In this document: one piece after another, positions 27,584-36,377 of the stretch
How the letters are laid out: each line of letters begins with the position of its first letter
How positions within the stretch are numbered: the first letter of the stretch is position 1
The notes under the pieces: model-generated
Told to the model about the DNA's origin: nothing
What the model saw: the letters and a program-made list of their open reading frames with translations, nothing else
Database searches by the model: none
Made by a program: the position numbers and the translations under genes
NCBI GenBank assembly: GCA_946484175.1
Contig: CAMLSX010000012.1
Location: 1-51,936 of the forward strand
DNA: 51,936 nt
Reading direction: 5' to 3'
Origin: an uncultured Clostridia bacterium
GTDB taxonomy: Bacteria; Bacillota; Clostridia; Oscillospirales; Acutalibacteraceae

Positions 27584-28375
27584 ATGGCTAACCATATTTC
27601 AAGCCGCAAAAACGAACTGGTAAAAGAAACCGCCGGGCTCGTGCGTTCTGTGGAAAACAGAAGGGCACAGGGCCTTTTTGTCGTGGAAGGCGCACGGCTG
27701 TGTTATGATGCCCTGCGCAGCAATACCACGGTGCGGCGGCTGTTTTTCACCCCAAAAGCGGGGGAGAAATATCATGATTACCTCGAACCGCTGGCACAGC
27801 AGGCAGAAGAGGTCTATACTGTGGAACCGCATGTCGCTGAGCTGCTTTCCGATACCAAAAGCAGCCAGGGCGTGTTTGCTGTATGTACGCTTCCAACCCC
27901 TGCCGGGCTGGAAAAGCTGCATCCTGCCGGAAAATATATCGCGGTCGAAAACTTGCAGGACCCGGGCAACTTGGGTGCGGTGATGCGTACCGCAGAGGCG
28001 CTGGGAATTTCCGGCCTGGTTCTGTTTGGTACCTGCTGCGATGTATTCAGCCCCAAAACGCTGCGCGCCGGTATGGGGGCGGCGTTCCGGCTGTCTGTAT
28101 TTGAAGGCGGCGAATTCACTGCCTGTGCAGAGCAGCTGCATCAGCGCGGGTTTACTACCTTTGCCGCTGTACCCGATTCTTCCGCGGAGAAAGTAACGGA
28201 ATGTCCTTTCCCCGCTGGTTCTCTCCTGTTGGTGGGCAATGAAGGAAATGGCCTGCTGCCAGAGACCATTGCCGCATGCAGTAAACGGGTTACCATCCCC
28301 ATGGGTGGGCGCGCAGAATCGCTGAATGCAGCCTCTTCTTCGGCCATCCTGATGTGGGAAATGGTTCGCTCATAA
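27584..28375 (+). CDS. TrmH/SpoU-family RNA 2'-O-methyltransferase
   Basis: A SPOUT-class methyltransferase that uses S-adenosylmethionine to methylate ribose in rRNA or tRNA. The N-terminal substrate-binding domain comes first (residues 1-95, with LFVVEGARLCYDAL). The knotted catalytic domain shows the three SpoU motifs: ENLQDPGNLGAVMRTAEALG near 125, LLLVGNEGNGL, and IPMGGRAESLNAASSSAI at the end. 263 residues is normal. Placement after rplT is common in Firmicutes, where this gene often precedes pheS. The modified nucleotide is not known. Confidence 0.88.
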   Translation: MANHISSRKNELVKETAGLVRSVENRRAQGLFVVEGARLCYDALRSNTTVRRLFFTPKAGEKYHDYLEPLAQQAEEVYTVEPHVAELLSDTKSSQGVFAVCTLPTPAGLEKLHPAGKYIAVENLQDPGNLGAVMRTAEALGISGLVLFGTCCDVFSPKTLRAGMGAAFRLSVFEGGEFTACAEQLHQRGFTTFAAVPDSSAEKVTECPFPAGSLLLVGNEGNGLLPETIAACSKRVTIPMGGRAESLNAASSSAILMWEMVRS

Positions 28376-28425
28376 TCGTTCACACAACAGACCAATCTAT
28401 ACTGTAAAGAAAGAGGGGCCACTGT

Positions 28426-29631
28426 ATGGAAGAAAACATTTTGTACTGGATTTGGGCACAGCAGGTTTTCGGTGTAGGAAGCCGCAAACCCATGCAGCTA
28501 TGCCGGAAGTTTTCTTCTATCCGCTCTTTTTTCGAAGAGGCTCCCACTTTGCGGGAAGACCATACGGTTTTTACACCGGCCGAGTCTGCTCGCGCATCTC
28601 AAATTACGCTGGAAGATTGTGCTAAAATTTTCAGACAGGCCGAAGCAAAAGGAATGCAGGTTCTGACCCCGGACAGCCGAGGATATCCAGACTGTCTGCG
28701 CCAGATTGCCGCTCCACCTGCGGTATTGTATGTGCAGGGAGAGTTGCCGCCAGTCGATGATATTCCCACAATAGCAATTGTGGGCACGCGTCAGCCCTCA
28801 GAAGGCGGCGTGGCGGCAGCCCGTACCCTCAGTGCACAATTGGCCCGTGCTGGAGTGATTGTGGTGAGCGGCGGCGCGATCGGTATCGATTCCGCTGCCC
28901 ATAATGGGGCGATAGAAGCCGGTGGAAAAACGGTTTCGCTGCTGGCGACCGGGCTGGATGTCCCGTATCTCAAATCCAATAAACAGCTGCGTAAAAGCAT
29001 CCGCAGCCATGGGGCGCTGGTCAGTGAGTTTCCTCCGGGCACAGCGGCAAGAAAATGGCATTTTGGCATCCGGAACCGATTGATTTCCGGGCTGAGCTGC
29101 GGCGTACTGGTGACAGAAGCGAGTATAAAAAGCGGCAGCCTGATGACAGCGCAGCACGCGGTGGAACAAGACCGTGATGTATTCACGCTGATGGTGGACT
29201 GTTGGCGCTCCAATGCAGAAGGCGTTTTGCAGTTGCTGTGGGACGGCGCCAAGCCCATTTCCTGTGCGGCGGACATCCTTGTGGAATACAAAGGCCGTTT
29301 TCCAGCCTTGCAGGTTCCTGAACGTCAGCCATTGTCAGAAGTAATGCAGGGCATATCGCTGGACGGGTCGAAATCATCCGATACTTCGAAAGAAGAATCT
29401 TCTGAAGAAGCGCTGGAAATAGAGATGCAGACGCACGCTGGAACAGAAAAGCCGCTTTCGGTGGATGCGCAGGCACTGTATGAATCACTCACACGCGAAC
29501 CGCAGACCGCATATCGGCTGATGGAAAAAACCGGTATGTCTTTTTCAAAGTTTCTGATTTCCGCTACTGAGTTGGAAATGGCTGGACGTGTACAGGCCTT
29601 TTCCGGAAGACGTTATGCCAAGAAAAGCTGA
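28426..29631 (+). CDS. dprA: DNA processing protein DprA
   Basis: Binds incoming single-stranded DNA and loads RecA in natural transformation. The Rossmann-like DprA domain is clear: IAIVGTRQPSEGG near 110, VVSGGAIGIDSAAHNGAI, and RNRLISGLS; an N-terminal helical part precedes it, and a winged-helix domain closes it (TREPQTAYRLMEKTGMSFSKFLISATELEMAGRVQ). 401 residues, somewhat long because of a low-complexity acidic linker near 305-340. It lies ahead of topA as is usual. Together with comEC it suggests that the strain may take up DNA. Confidence 0.92.
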   Translation: MEENILYWIWAQQVFGVGSRKPMQLCRKFSSIRSFFEEAPTLREDHTVFTPAESARASQITLEDCAKIFRQAEAKGMQVLTPDSRGYPDCLRQIAAPPAVLYVQGELPPVDDIPTIAIVGTRQPSEGGVAAARTLSAQLARAGVIVVSGGAIGIDSAAHNGAIEAGGKTVSLLATGLDVPYLKSNKQLRKSIRSHGALVSEFPPGTAARKWHFGIRNRLISGLSCGVLVTEASIKSGSLMTAQHAVEQDRDVFTLMVDCWRSNAEGVLQLLWDGAKPISCAADILVEYKGRFPALQVPERQPLSEVMQGISLDGSKSSDTSKEESSEEALEIEMQTHAGTEKPLSVDAQALYESLTREPQTAYRLMEKTGMSFSKFLISATELEMAGRVQAFSGRRYAKKS

Positions 29632-29640
29632 CTCCTTTTG

Positions 29641-29690
29641 GTAAATCCTGTGAAAGCCGTCCCGTTGCGGTCGGTTTTCACAAGATTTAC
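29641..29690. repeat. Long stem-loop between dprA and topA
   Basis: Arms 29641-29663 and 29668-29690 pair at 20 of 23 positions (outer GTAAATC/GATTTAC and inner TGTGAAAGCCG with its complement). No T-run follows, so it may be a terminator of the weaker kind or a processed RNA end. Confidence 0.55.
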
Positions 29691-29841
29691 ATTTCCCAAC
29701 GCTTTCAATCGCCGGGGCGTATTCGACAAATACAGCAAAGTGAAAATGATACGATGAAGCTGTACTGCTTTCCGGAATTCGTCCGGAAAGTCCCGGAATG
29801 ATTTGAAAGAATCTGACTACATGAAAGATAGGTGAACTGCC

Positions 29842-31932
29842 TTGTCAAAGCTTGTCATTGTGGAGTCGCCTTCCAAGGCGAAAACCATTAAAAAATATCT
29901 GGGGCCCGGCTATGAAGTGGTGGCCTCTATGGGCCATGTGCGCGATTTGCCGGAAAAACGGTTGAGCGTGGATGTGAAGCACGATTTTGCCCCGAAATAT
30001 ACCATTATCAAAGGCAAAGAAAAACTGGTGGATGAACTGAAAACCGCCGCTGCCCAAAGCGACGGCATTTATCTGGCAACCGACCCTGACCGGGAAGGGG
30101 AAGCCATTTCCTGGCACCTGGCCTACATTCTGGGGCTGGACATCAACGAAGAAAACCGTGTAACCTTTAATGAAATTACCAAAACCGGCGTGGCAACCGG
30201 TATGGAGAACCCCCGCCGGATTGATATGGATTTGGTCAATGCCCAGCAGGCCCGCCGGATTCTCGACCGCTTGGTAGGCTATAAGCTCAGCCCGTTTTTG
30301 GCAAAGGTTATCCGTAAGGGCCTTTCCGCAGGCCGCGTGCAGTCGGTGGCGGTGCGTCTGGTGGTGGACAGGGAAGAGGAAATCCGCGCCTTTAAGCCGG
30401 AAGAATACTGGACCATCGACGCAAAGCTGATTCCCAAGGGCGGAAGGAAGGCGTTCCCCGCTTCCTTCTATGGAGATGAAGCCGGAAATAAAATCAAGAT
30501 TTCCAACAAAGAAGAAGCTGACGCTATTCTGGAAAAGCTGGAAGATGCGCAGTTTACTGTTGCCAAAATCAAGAAAGGCAGCCGCCGCAAGTCTCCGGCT
30601 CCGCCGTTCAGCACTTCTACCATGCAGCAGGAAGCTTCCCGCAAATTGGGATTCCAGGCACGCCGTACCATGAAGGCTGCCCAGGAGCTGTATGAAGGCG
30701 TGGAGATTGAAGGGCAGGGCGCTGTGGGCCTGATTACCTATATGAGAACCGACTCGCTGCGCTTGTCGGAGGACGCGGTGAAGGAAGCCGCCGAATATAT
30801 CCGCGAGCGTTGGGGCGACCGGTATGTGCCCGATAAACCCCGTCAGTATAAAACCCGTGCAGGCGCTCAAGATGGCCACGAGGCTATCCGCCCTACCAAT
30901 GTGCGGCTGACCCCTGACGAGGTAAAATCCAGCCTGACCGGCGACCAGTATAAACTCTACAAGCTCATTTGGGAGCGGTTTGTGGCCTGCCAGATGGCAA
31001 ACTGCCTGCAAAGCACTACACAAGCTGACATTACTGCAAACGGATACCTGTTCAAGGCTTCCGGCTACACCGTCACCTTTGATGGCTTTACCGTGCTGTA
31101 TGTCGAGGGCAAGGACGAAGAAAGCGAAGAGACTGGCGCACTGCCGGTATTGGAAAAGGACATGCCCTTGCGTAAGAAAGAGCTTGCCGGAAACCAGCAC
31201 TTTACCCAGCCTCCGGCACGCTATACCGAAGCTTCTCTGATTAAAGCATTGGAAGAAAACGGTATTGGCCGTCCTTCCACCTACGCTGCCACCATTTCCA
31301 CCATTACCGGGCGGGAATATGTGGTGCGAGAAGGAAAGGCATTTAAGCCCACGGAGTTGGGAGAAGTTTCCACCCAGCTGATGAAGGAGCGATTCCCGAA
31401 AATCGTCAATGTGAAATTCACTGCACAGGTCGAGAGTGATTTAGATAAGGTGCAGAGCGGCGAAGAAAACTGGGTTGAGACGCTGCATAGCTTCTATGAC
31501 GATTTTGACAAGACATTGCAAAAGGCCAAAACCGAAATGGAAGGCGTCAAAATTACGCTGAAGGAAGACCAGACCGATCTGATTTGTGAAAAATGCGGCC
31601 GTCCCATGGTGGTTAAATTTGGCCGGTATGGAAAGTTTATTGCCTGCTCTGGTTACCCGGAGTGTAAAAATATCAAGAAGATCGTCCACGAAACCGGCGC
31701 AGAGTGCCCCAAGTGCGGCGGTAAAGTTGTGATGAAAAAATCCAAGCGGGGCCGTGTGTTCTATGGATGCAGCGAGTACCCCAATTGTGATTTCGTTTCG
31801 TGGGACGAACCGACTATGGAAAAGTGCCCCCGCTGCGGTAAAACGCTTCTGAAGAAGAAGGGGAAGCATCCCAAGTTCTACTGTATCACGCCGGACTGTG
31901 GCTATGAAAAGGTGCAGCAAGACGAAGAATAA
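29842..31932 (+). CDS. topA: DNA topoisomerase I
   Basis: Type IA topoisomerase that relaxes negative supercoils. The Toprim domain opens the protein (KLVIVESPSKAKTIKKYLG, then ATDPDREGEAI near 77). The active-site Tyr lies in GLITYMRTDSLRLS near 300. Three C-terminal four-Cys zinc fingers follow (CEKCGRPM, CPKCGGKV, CPRCGKTL), the usual Gram-positive set. 696 residues is full length. The start is the TTG at 29842 after AGGTG; the product starts MSKLVIVESPS. Confidence 0.96.
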   Translation: MSKLVIVESPSKAKTIKKYLGPGYEVVASMGHVRDLPEKRLSVDVKHDFAPKYTIIKGKEKLVDELKTAAAQSDGIYLATDPDREGEAISWHLAYILGLDINEENRVTFNEITKTGVATGMENPRRIDMDLVNAQQARRILDRLVGYKLSPFLAKVIRKGLSAGRVQSVAVRLVVDREEEIRAFKPEEYWTIDAKLIPKGGRKAFPASFYGDEAGNKIKISNKEEADAILEKLEDAQFTVAKIKKGSRRKSPAPPFSTSTMQQEASRKLGFQARRTMKAAQELYEGVEIEGQGAVGLITYMRTDSLRLSEDAVKEAAEYIRERWGDRYVPDKPRQYKTRAGAQDGHEAIRPTNVRLTPDEVKSSLTGDQYKLYKLIWERFVACQMANCLQSTTQADITANGYLFKASGYTVTFDGFTVLYVEGKDEESEETGALPVLEKDMPLRKKELAGNQHFTQPPARYTEASLIKALEENGIGRPSTYAATISTITGREYVVREGKAFKPTELGEVSTQLMKERFPKIVNVKFTAQVESDLDKVQSGEENWVETLHSFYDDFDKTLQKAKTEMEGVKITLKEDQTDLICEKCGRPMVVKFGRYGKFIACSGYPECKNIKKIVHETGAECPKCGGKVVMKKSKRGRVFYGCSEYPNCDFVSWDEPTMEKCPRCGKTLLKKKGKHPKFYCITPDCGYEKVQQDEE

Positions 31933-32289
31933 ATAATACGTGACGGACAATATTCGCTTCCAAGTTCGCGAGGCAGCAGCGTGAAAATTTGCACTTGTTT
32001 CCCCGCGAATATAAAGTTTTCGTCAACCTTTTTCAAAAGGTTGCGAGGGGATGAGGGGGCGAGAAGCCCCCAATCGTCCATCGCAATGGGCGAAACACCC
32101 CAAACCTGAAAGGCGCATTTTCGGGGGTGAATTACAAAACATTCCGGGGGAATGTTTTGTAAGAGGGCCCTTTTTGCAAGAAAAAAGGGGCCCTGCCCTG
32201 TTTCAAATGTAGCCTTTCCCTGGTTTTCCAAGGGGAAACCAGAAATGTAATCCCCTCATACCAGAACCCCAATAGGAAAGGAGTCCCAC
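31933..32289. other. Hairpin-rich gap between topA and trmFO
   Basis: No gene is seen. The gap is a chain of inverted repeats: 32024-32043 (CAACCTTTT/AAAAGGTTG), 32055-32071 (GGGGGC/GCCCCC), 32075-32092 (CGTCCAT/ATGGGCG), 32132-32162 (14-bp perfect arms TTACAAAACATTCC), and 32164-32194 (AGGGCCC-TTTTT with its complement, one bulge). The second and third are shared with 41092-41137. Confidence 0.6.
32051..32096. repeat. Two-hairpin intergenic repeat, copy 1
   Basis: AGGGGGCGAGAAGCCCCC, then AATCGTCCATCGCAATGGGC and GAAA. It matches copy 2 (41092-41137) over about 41 bases; the differences fall in the second stem and keep its pairing. Confidence 0.75.
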
Positions 32290-33600
32290 ATGGAGCTGAC
32301 CGTTATCGGAGCAGGGCTCGCCGGTTGTGAGGCCGCATGGCAGGCCGCACAAATGGGCGTGCCTGTCCGACTGATTGAAATGAAACCGGAAAAACGCACA
32401 CCGGCCCATCAAAGCCCTCTGTTTGCAGAGCTCATCTGCTCCAATTCCCTCAAAGCCGCCCGGCTGGAAAGCGCCGCCGGAATGCTGAAAGAGGAAATGC
32501 GCCGGTTCGGTTCGCTGCTGATGGCCTGTGCCGACCAGTGCGCCGTCCCCGCAGGCGGAGCCTTGGCTGTGGATCGGGTAGAATTTGCCAAAATGGCCAC
32601 CGAAAAAATTGAGGCCCATCCACTGATTACCGTTGTCCATGAAGAGGTCACGGAAATCCCGAAGGAGGGCTGTGTGGTTGTGGCCACCGGCCCCCTGACC
32701 GCGGATGCGCTGGCAGAGGATATCTTCAAAATGTGCGGCGGCGGTCTGAGCTTTTTTGATGCTGCTGCTCCTATCGTTACAGCGGAAAGCCTTGACCGCT
32801 CTTTGTGTTTTGCCGCTTCCCGATATGATAAGGGTGAGGACGATGCGTACCTCAATTGCCCCATGAACAAAGAGGAGTATGAAGCCTTCTATGACGCACT
32901 GGTGAATGCCGAGCGCGCTCCGGTACACGATTTCGACGTGGCGAACCCCAAGGTTTATGAGGGCTGTATGCCGGTGGAAGTGATGGCACAGCGGGGAAAA
33001 GATACCCTGCGGTTCGGCCCGCTGAAACCGGTGGGACTGCGCGACCCGCGCACTGGACATCGCCCCTGGGCGGTGGTACAGCTGCGCCGGGAGGATGCAG
33101 AAGGAACCCTGTATAATCTGGTGGGATTCCAGACCAATTTGAAATTTGGCGAACAAAAGCGGGTATTCGGGATGATTCCCGGATTGCAAAATGCAGAAAT
33201 CGTCCGCTATGGCGTGATGCACCGCAACACATTTTTAAAATCCCCGGGCTTCCTCTCGGCGGATTACAGCGTGAAATCCCGCCCGGAACTCTTCTTTGCC
33301 GGGCAAATTACCGGTGTGGAGGGCTATATGGAGTCCGCGTCTTCCGGAATTCTGGCAGGAAGGAACGCCGCTACCTATTTGCTTGGGAAAAAGCGGCTGA
33401 TTCTTCCCCGGGAAACAATGATGGGCGCGCTGGCCGATTATGTGGCCAACAGCCCCACCAAGGACTTCCAGCCCATGGGCGCAAACTTCGGCGTGCTGCC
33501 ACCCATCGAGCCCCATATCCGGGACAAGCGTACCCGTTATGCGGCTTTGTCACAAAGAGGGCTTACTATGGTTTCGGAGATTCTCTCCCACCAAGAATAA
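32290..33600 (+). CDS. trmFO: Methylenetetrahydrofolate-tRNA uracil-54 methyltransferase
   Basis: FAD enzyme that makes ribothymidine at position 54 of tRNAs with methylenetetrahydrofolate as carbon donor. The FAD-binding N-terminus reads LTVIGAGLAGCEAAWQAA, followed by the TrmFO/GidA-type LICSNSLKA segment and the C-terminal VEGYMESASSGILAGRNAA block. 436 residues, full length. GGAG precedes the ATG at 32290. It stands alone between a hairpin-rich gap and plsX. Confidence 0.95.
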   Translation: MELTVIGAGLAGCEAAWQAAQMGVPVRLIEMKPEKRTPAHQSPLFAELICSNSLKAARLESAAGMLKEEMRRFGSLLMACADQCAVPAGGALAVDRVEFAKMATEKIEAHPLITVVHEEVTEIPKEGCVVVATGPLTADALAEDIFKMCGGGLSFFDAAAPIVTAESLDRSLCFAASRYDKGEDDAYLNCPMNKEEYEAFYDALVNAERAPVHDFDVANPKVYEGCMPVEVMAQRGKDTLRFGPLKPVGLRDPRTGHRPWAVVQLRREDAEGTLYNLVGFQTNLKFGEQKRVFGMIPGLQNAEIVRYGVMHRNTFLKSPGFLSADYSVKSRPELFFAGQITGVEGYMESASSGILAGRNAATYLLGKKRLILPRETMMGALADYVANSPTKDFQPMGANFGVLPPIEPHIRDKRTRYAALSQRGLTMVSEILSHQE

Positions 33601-33646
33601 AAGAAATTGTCCGGCGTAAACTTGCCGGTGAAATGAGGTGTTTGCT

Positions 33647-34669
33647 GTGAAAATCATCGTAGACGCATTCGGAGGGGACAACGCACCCCTGGAAATCCTG
33701 AAAGGCTGCCAAATGGCAGTAGAAGAGCTGGATATCGACATCCTGCTCACGGGCAGTGAGAAGATCATCCGTCAGGTAGCAGCGGAAAATAATATTTCTC
33801 TGAACCGTATGGAGATTGCTGATGCACCGGACGTTATTAGCATGGACGATTCCCCCAAGAGCATCATGAAAGAAAAGAGCGGTTGTTCTTTGGCAGAGGG
33901 TCTGCGCCGTCTGGCTGCCGGAGACGGTGACGCATTTGTTTCTTCCGGAAATAGCGGCGCGCTGGTATTCGGTGCAAACATGATCGTCAAGCGCATTAAG
34001 GGTGTGAAGCGCGTGGCGTTCGCGCCGGTAATGCCCAAGGATAATGGTTCCTTTATGCTGATTGACGGCGGCGCCAATGTGGAGTGCCGTCCTGAAATGC
34101 TCCAGCAGTTTGCCATGATGGGTTCAGCCTATATGGAGCATGTGATGGGTGTGAAAAATCCCCGTGTTGCACTGGCCAACGTGGGTACCGAAGACCACAA
34201 GGGCGGCGAGCTCCAGCTGGAAACTTTCAAGCTTTTGAAAAATACGCCGGTGAATTTTGTCGGCAATATTGAAGCAAGAGATATTCCTGTGGATGCCGGC
34301 GACGTAATTGTGTGCGACGGTTTTACTGGAAACATCATTTTGAAGCTCTATGAAGGCGTTGCTTTGACTCTGATGAAGAAAATCAAGGGCATCTTTACCA
34401 AGAGCACGAAGAATAAATTGGCTGCTGCTTTGATTCTGAATGATATGAAACAGCTCAAAAAGCAGGTGGACTACAACGAGTATGGCGGCGCGCCGATTAT
34501 GGGCGCGGCAAAGCCTGTATTCAAAGCTCACGGCAGCGCCAAGGCACAAACCTTTAAAAATGCGTTGCGGCTGACAAAAGCCTATGTAGAGGGCGATGTA
34601 GTGAGTAAGATCACCCGTTCTGTACAGGAAATGAAAGCTGCCGGGGCAGAAAAGGGGGAAAATGCATGA
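33647..34669 (+). CDS. plsX: Phosphate acyltransferase PlsX
   Basis: Converts acyl-ACP to acyl-phosphate for phospholipid synthesis. The start MKIIVDAFGGDNAP and the later NVGTEDHKGGE and VCDGFTGNIILK segments are diagnostic. I take the GTG at 33647 after GAGGTG; the GTG at 33638 is part of that ribosome binding site. About 340 residues. The stop overlaps the rnc start (ATGA). In many Firmicutes acpP lies between plsX and rnc; here it does not. Confidence 0.94.
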   Translation: MKIIVDAFGGDNAPLEILKGCQMAVEELDIDILLTGSEKIIRQVAAENNISLNRMEIADAPDVISMDDSPKSIMKEKSGCSLAEGLRRLAAGDGDAFVSSGNSGALVFGANMIVKRIKGVKRVAFAPVMPKDNGSFMLIDGGANVECRPEMLQQFAMMGSAYMEHVMGVKNPRVALANVGTEDHKGGELQLETFKLLKNTPVNFVGNIEARDIPVDAGDVIVCDGFTGNIILKLYEGVALTLMKKIKGIFTKSTKNKLAAALILNDMKQLKKQVDYNEYGGAPIMGAAKPVFKAHGSAKAQTFKNALRLTKAYVEGDVVSKITRSVQEMKAAGAEKGENA

Positions 34670-35361
34670 GGAATCTCCGTGAACTGGAAGAGAAAATCGG
34701 CTATCACTTTAAAGAGCCAACCTATATCATGACTGCGCTTACCCACTCTTCTTATGCCAATGAACATAAAGACGGCTGCAAGTGCAACGAACGGCTGGAA
34801 TTTTTGGGTGACTCGGTGCTGGGCGTGGTGGTCGCCGACTACCTGTTCAAGCACCGCCCCGATTTGCCCGAAGGCGATTTGACCAAGATCCGCTCTTCGC
34901 TGGTGTGTGAAAAAGCACTGTGCGGCTACTCCAAACAGATGGGCGTGGGCGACTATCTGCGCCTGAGCCACGGCGAACAGAATTCCGGTGGAAGAACCCG
35001 CCCCAGTATTCTGGCCGATGCCTTTGAAGCAATTATTGCCGCAGTTTATATGGATGCTGGGGAAGAGCATGGCATGGAGGAAGCACGTAAGTTTATTTTG
35101 AAATATGTGCTTCCCGCCCTGAAAAGTGCCCGCCCCAAGGCGTTCCGCGATTTCAAGACCGCTTTGCAGGAAATCATCCAGCAAAACCCCGAAGAGCGGC
35201 TGGAATACGTACTTACCGGCGAGAGTGGCCCCGACCATAACAAGCATTTTACCGTGGAAGTCCACCTGAACAGCAACGTGATCGGTAAGGGCGGCGGACG
35301 TAGCAAGAAAGAAGCTGAACAGCAGGCCGCCCGCGAAGCGCTGGAGCTGATGGGCTATTGA
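34666..35361 (+). CDS. rnc: Ribonuclease III
   Basis: Cleaves double-stranded RNA, including rRNA precursors. The catalytic domain has the signature ERLEFLGDSVLGVVVADYLF near residue 42 and the second acidic pair in LADAFEAIIAAVYMD. The dsRNA-binding domain follows a short linker (DFKTALQEIIQQNP, then GKGGGRSKKEAEQQAAREAL). 231 residues. AAAGGGGGAA precedes the ATG. It starts inside the plsX stop and ends inside the start of the radical SAM gene. Confidence 0.96.
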   Translation: MRNLRELEEKIGYHFKEPTYIMTALTHSSYANEHKDGCKCNERLEFLGDSVLGVVVADYLFKHRPDLPEGDLTKIRSSLVCEKALCGYSKQMGVGDYLRLSHGEQNSGGRTRPSILADAFEAIIAAVYMDAGEEHGMEEARKFILKYVLPALKSARPKAFRDFKTALQEIIQQNPEERLEYVLTGESGPDHNKHFTVEVHLNSNVIGKGGGRSKKEAEQQAAREALELMGY

Positions 35362-36371
35362 GCCGGGGAAATGTAGCGGTTTTTGTGCCCCATAACGGCT
35401 GCCCTCATCAGTGCAGCTTTTGTGACCAGCGGCGCATTACGGGGCAGCAAAAGCAGCCCACGCCAGAGAAAGTGTGGGCGCTTGCCCAAAAAGCAGCGCA
35501 GACACAGGAGGTTTCCCAGTGTGAGCTGGCCTTTTTCGGCGGCAGCTTTACGGCCATTGACCGGGATTATTTTTGTTCCCTGCTGATAGTTGCCAAACGT
35601 GCCCGCGAGGAGCTTGGCTTTGCCGGAGTGCGCTGTTCCACCCGCCCCGACGCAATTGATGAAGAACGGCTGGTACTTTTAAAAGAGCATGGATTCACCA
35701 CCATCGAGCTGGGCGCGCAGTGTATGGATGACGCGGTGCTGCGCCGGAATGGCCGGGGTCATACCGTACAGGATGTACAGCGAGCTTCTGCACAAATCCA
35801 GACTTCCGGTTTTTCTCTGGGACTGCAAATGATGACGGGCCTGCCCGGTGCAGACGAGAGCATCGACCGGGAAACGGCTGCGGCGTTTGCCGCCATCCAT
35901 CCCGATTTTGTGCGGATTTACCCCACGTTGGTGCTGCCGGGAACCCGCCTTGCCCAGTGGTATGAAGAGGGCAGCTATCGGCCGCAGACATTGCAGCAGG
36001 CAGTCGAGCTTTGCAGCGGCCTGCTGCTGTTTTTTGAAGAAGCGGGCATCCCCGTCATCCGGCTGGGGCTGCACGATACCCCGGACTTACAGCAGCAGGT
36101 GCTCGCAGGGCCCTATCATCCGGCTTTCCGGCAGCTCTGCGAGAGCCATATTTTTTTGCGGAATACGCTTTCCCTTCTGGGCGAAAATTGCCGAAACAAT
36201 GGGGAAGAAGTTGTTCTGGCGGTGCATCCCAAAAGCATCTCCAATGCATTGGGGCAGAAAAGGGGCAATCTTACAGAGCTGCAAAAGCGGGGCTGGCGAG
36301 TCCGGTTTGTACAGGATGCTTCTGTTTTGCCGGGGCAGATAGAAAAAAGAGTCAACGAAAGGAAAAGGTGA
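35358..36371 (+). CDS. Radical SAM protein, Elp3-like
   Basis: An iron-sulfur enzyme that splits S-adenosylmethionine. The cluster motif is CPHQCSFC (Cx3Cx2C) near residue 15, followed by a TIM-barrel core (AFFGGSFTAIDRDYF, GAQCMDDAVLRRNGRGHT, MMTGLPGADE, RIYPTLVLPGT). It belongs with the Elp3-like radical SAM proteins found between rnc and smc in Clostridia but lacks the GNAT acetyltransferase domain of true Elp3. The substrate is not known. The start is the TTG at 35358 inside the rnc stop; translation is likely coupled. Confidence 0.85.
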   Translation: MSRGNVAVFVPHNGCPHQCSFCDQRRITGQQKQPTPEKVWALAQKAAQTQEVSQCELAFFGGSFTAIDRDYFCSLLIVAKRAREELGFAGVRCSTRPDAIDEERLVLLKEHGFTTIELGAQCMDDAVLRRNGRGHTVQDVQRASAQIQTSGFSLGLQMMTGLPGADESIDRETAAAFAAIHPDFVRIYPTLVLPGTRLAQWYEEGSYRPQTLQQAVELCSGLLLFFEEAGIPVIRLGLHDTPDLQQQVLAGPYHPAFRQLCESHIFLRNTLSLLGENCRNNGEEVVLAVHPKSISNALGQKRGNLTELQKRGWRVRFVQDASVLPGQIEKRVNERKR

Positions 36372-36377
36372 AAAACC

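Noticed and set aside
29845-31200. A 451-codon minus-strand frame opposite topA
   Set aside because: Shadow frame with no start signal; topA is certain.
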